Shown in pieces: positions 3,411 to 5,375 of a stretch of 5,375 nt of DNA (its first letter is position 1; each line of letters begins with the position of its first letter). The translations under genes and the position numbers were made by a program. The notes under the pieces are model-generated. The model saw only the letters and a list, made by a program, of their open reading frames with translations, was not told the DNA's origin and made no database searches. Source of the DNA: Candidatus Aenigmatarchaeota archaeon. Its GTDB lineage: Archaea > Aenigmatarchaeota > Aenigmatarchaeia > GW2011-AR5. Location of the stretch: positions 1 through 5,375 of the forward strand of contig JAGVVX010000064.1 in the NCBI GenBank assembly GCA_018304565.1. The letters are read 5' to 3'.

Positions 3411-5375
3411 ACGGTAACGTTGATGAACGTATAATTTACAGCCACCGTCGAGCCGTTGGCTGGAGTCGGCGACACGAAAGTCACGTTAGGCAACACTGTA
3501 TCAGCAGTGAAAGAGACAAGCGATGAGTTGAATATAGTGCCAACTGAATTGTTCGCGTAAAGCGTTATGTTATTCGCCCCTTCCGCTGCTGTAAATGTCG
3601 TATTAGCGCAGCTTGCTAGCGTAAGATTGGTCGTGTTTGAGTTGAGCCTGTACCAGCAGGCGGATGCAGTGCCGTTCACGGTGAAATTAAGCGAGGTGTT
3701 TGCGGTTGTGTAGCTCCTGTTTGTTGGCGATGTTACCGTTATTGTCAGGTCTGTGGCGTTCGTTATGCTTGTGTTTACGGTGAAATATATCATTGATGAG
3801 TTGAATATAGTGCCAGCTGAACTATTGGCAAATACAGTTACGTTGTTGCTTGTTGCATTTATGGCTATGAATGTGGTGTTTGCGCAGCCAGACAGCGTAT
3901 TATTTGTCTGATTGTTCAGCCTAAGCCAGCACGCTGATGCGTTGCCGCCGGCAATACTGTAAGCCAATGAAATGTTTGTGGTTGTGTAAGTCGTGTTGGT
4001 GGGCGATGTTACATTTACTGCCAGTGTCGCGCTGGTATTTACCGTGAAGAACCTGGTGGACGAATTGATTATCGAGCCGCCGGTATTGTTCGCGTAAAGC
4101 GTTATGTTATTCGCCCCTTCAGACGCTGTAAATGACACGTTTCCGCAGCCGAATATCGAAACATTTGTCGTGTTCGCATTGAGCCTGTACCAGCACGACG
4201 ACGCCGTGAAGTTCAGTATTGAAAAGCCCAATGAAATATTTGTTGCAGTATGGGTCGTGTTTCCTGGCGAGGATATCGCTATGCTGGGTGTTGTGTTCGT
4301 CGCATTTGACGTTGCATTCGGCCCCAACCCGCCTATAAGGCTGAATGTTGTTGCGTTTGTTGCATAATTCCAGTCTGTATCATAGCAGTCAACTTTAATT
4401 GTGAAATTCTGAGGAACAGGCATATTGACTGTGGTGTGATTGTATGAATGTGATGTTGAATCTGTCAATACAAATCCGCCTGAGAAACTACCCCATTTGC
4501 TTGCATAGCTGTAATAAGCAGAAGTTGCGTTGTTGTATTTTGTTGCATTGCAAGAGGCTTGAGTTGTTGCGTTCGAGCTGCCGCAGTAAAATCTGTCATA
4601 CTGACCATAATCATAAAAATTGAGGTAGCAGACCGCCTGCTCTGTCGTTGTTGCTGTGAACAAGATGCTTGAGGCGTTTATAATCTGCTCCATTGTAGGC
4701 GATGTTATTGTGATGCTTGGCGGCGACTTGTCAGTGACCCGGAACGTGGCGTCCTTGATAACGCCTGTCTCGCCTGTTTCCTGATGGGTTACGAATATCT
4801 TGACGGCATAATCACCTAATTCCCATGTGCCGCCAGAGGCGTTGATTCTTACATGCCCGCTCGATGTGATGTTGTTCCGTGCGGCGTTTTTGAAAGAGCC
4901 GCTTGTAAGGTTCACTACTTCGAAGGTTGCGTTCTGGTATATCCTGCAGCTTTCGCTCCAGCAGCCGGAAGTTGTCTTTGCTATCTGGACGTTGGTTACA
5001 TTCACGGAAATCAGGCTGCCAGAGAGATTCTGAAGAGAGTACACAAACATGGTTACATTCTCCCTCTGCCCGAATGAGTTTTTCCAGTAGCCGTTGTCGT
5101 CTACAGTGTACATATAGCCTGTCAGGGCCTGCCTGACATAGAAGTAAGCGCTGTTGGACGATTCTATTATTGCCGTGGCATCATCGGTCTCAGTGAACTC
5201 AAAATAAATATAATTGTAGCCTTCAGGCCACCCGGCTGATGGCGGCACTATCGTGACAATCGCAGAGCTGTTTATGAAGCAGCTTGTGCTTGTCGACGAG
5301 TCGCAAGTTCCTGTCAAAAACCTGTACCTTGTCTTGCTGGGCCATCCCCAGTAAAATGCGGACGACAGGTTGCCT
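3398..5375 (-). CDS. Large N-glycosylation-rich secreted surface protein (5' end outside window, frameshifted 3' end)
   Basis: The frame is open to the right edge (GNLSSAFYWGWPSKTRYRFL precedes the in-frame TTG at 5317), so the true start and any signal peptide lie beyond it. Numbering below counts that TTG codon as residue 1. About 1-195 is an aromatic- and Ser-rich region ending DYAVKIFVTHQETGETG and ATFRVT. About 198-328 is a Cys-containing beta domain (C230, C245, C256, C311). Then come three tandem Ig-like modules of 83-85 residues, and from 609 the start of a fourth (LPNVTFVSP). By my count 40 N-X-S/T sequons fall in residues 334-639, indicating a heavily N-glycosylated extracellular protein typical of archaeal S-layer or adhesin-like proteins. 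The frame stops at 3398 in the middle of module four, whose remainder is readable in another frame. No membrane anchor is visible. It probably shares a transcript with the downstream PGF-pre-PGF gene. Confidence 0.85.
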   Translation of the reverse strand, partial: GNLSSAFYWGWPSKTRYRFLTGTCDSSTSTSCFINSSAIVTIVPPSAGWPEGYNYIYFEFTETDDATAIIESSNSAYFYVRQALTGYMYTVDDNGYWKNSFGQRENVTMFVYSLQNLSGSLISVNVTNVQIAKTTSGCWSESCRIYQNATFEVVNLTSGSFKNAARNNITSSGHVRINASGGTWELGDYAVKIFVTHQETGETGVIKDATFRVTDKSPPSITITSPTMEQIINASSILFTATTTEQAVCYLNFYDYGQYDRFYCGSSNATTQASCNATKYNNATSAYYSYASKWGSFSGGFVLTDSTSHSYNHTTVNMPVPQNFTIKVDCYDTDWNYATNATTFSLIGGLGPNATSNATNTTPSIAISSPGNTTHTATNISLGFSILNFTASSCWYRLNANTTNVSIFGCGNVSFTASEGANNITLYANNTGGSIINSSTRFFTVNTSATLAVNVTSPTNTTYTTTNISLAYSIAGGNASACWLRLNNQTNNTLSGCANTTFIAINATSNNVTVFANSSAGTIFNSSMIYFTVNTSITNATDLTITVTSPTNRSYTTANTSLNFTVNGTASACWYRLNSNTTNLTLASCANTTFTAAEGANNITLYANNSVGTIFNSSLVSFTADTVLPNVTFVSPTPANGSTVAVNYTFINVTVNGP
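3497..4285 (-). repeat. Three tandem Cys-pair Ig-like modules
   Basis: The copies lie at 4037-4285, 3770-4024 and 3497-3745. Each reads SP-N-T-YTT-NISL, then A/S-x-C-W-Y/L-RLN, a second Cys 15-16 residues on (C375/C391, C463/C478, C554/C570), then NNITLYANN or a variant, GTIFNSS and FTVNT. The spacing between copies is 88 and 91 residues. One disulfide per module is the natural reading. Copies 1 and 3 are closest to each other over the NNITLYANN stretch, while copies 2 and 3 share a 21-nt identity at 3522-3542 and 3794-3814. Confidence 0.88.
3548..3583. repeat. Exact 36-nt direct repeat, copy in module 3 (partner at 4085-4120)
   Basis: Positions 3548-3583 and 4085-4120 are identical over 36 nt and encode EGANNITLYANN in modules 3 and 1. 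The offset is 537 nt, exactly 179 codons. The matching stretch in module 2 (TSNNVTVFANSS) is clearly diverged, so identity skips the middle copy. Confidence 0.88.

Noticed and set aside
3398..3413. Programmed -1 ribosomal frameshift site
   Set aside because: There is no X XXY YYZ slippery heptamer and no evident downstream pseudoknot; mutation or sequence error is a better explanation.

Overview
The window looks like a piece of an archaeal genome, most likely a DPANN-type lineage. The evidence is a PGF-pre-PGF domain surface protein, a very N-glycosylation-sequon-rich S-layer-like protein, a DUF998 membrane protein, TATA-like promoter elements without clear Shine-Dalgarno sites, and part of a tRNA-Cys whose anticodon loop carries an intron with bulge-helix-bulge-type splice sites. 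No single feature fixes the species, and the lipoprotein gene looks more bacterial in style.

Layout. Positions 1-275 (minus) hold the N-terminal 91 codons of cysteinyl-tRNA synthetase, reading out of the window. Its start is preceded by a palindromic TATA-like element at 303-317. Positions 318-422 are AT-rich and contain an imperfect 28-bp tandem duplication. Positions 423-512 (plus) fold as the 3' part of a tRNA-Cys(GCA), from about nucleotide 26 to U73, with a 43-nt intron between 37 and 38. The acceptor 5' strand and D-arm are absent on both sides. A small putative lipoprotein (575-1045) and a six-helix DUF998 membrane protein (1230-1787) follow on the plus strand.

From 1796 to the right end everything is on the minus strand, convergent with the DUF998 gene and only 8 nt from its stop. 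First in transcription order is a large secreted protein, open at the window's right edge, with three tandem Cys-pair modules and about 40 sequons in its last 306 residues. It breaks by frameshift near 3400-3413, and its final module continues in another frame to a stop at 3207. Four bases later starts a 468-residue membrane-anchored protein with a signal peptide, two Cys-pair regions, a Gly/Ser linker, a PGF-pre-PGF domain, a C-terminal helix and a basic tail. The pair looks like a cell-surface operon.

Most worth checking: the tRNA-Cys lacking its 5' part beside cysS (split or trans-spliced tRNA, or an integration remnant), the frameshift in the big surface protein, the homogenised 36-nt repeat between its modules 1 and 3, and an apparently shortened PGF-pre-PGF domain.
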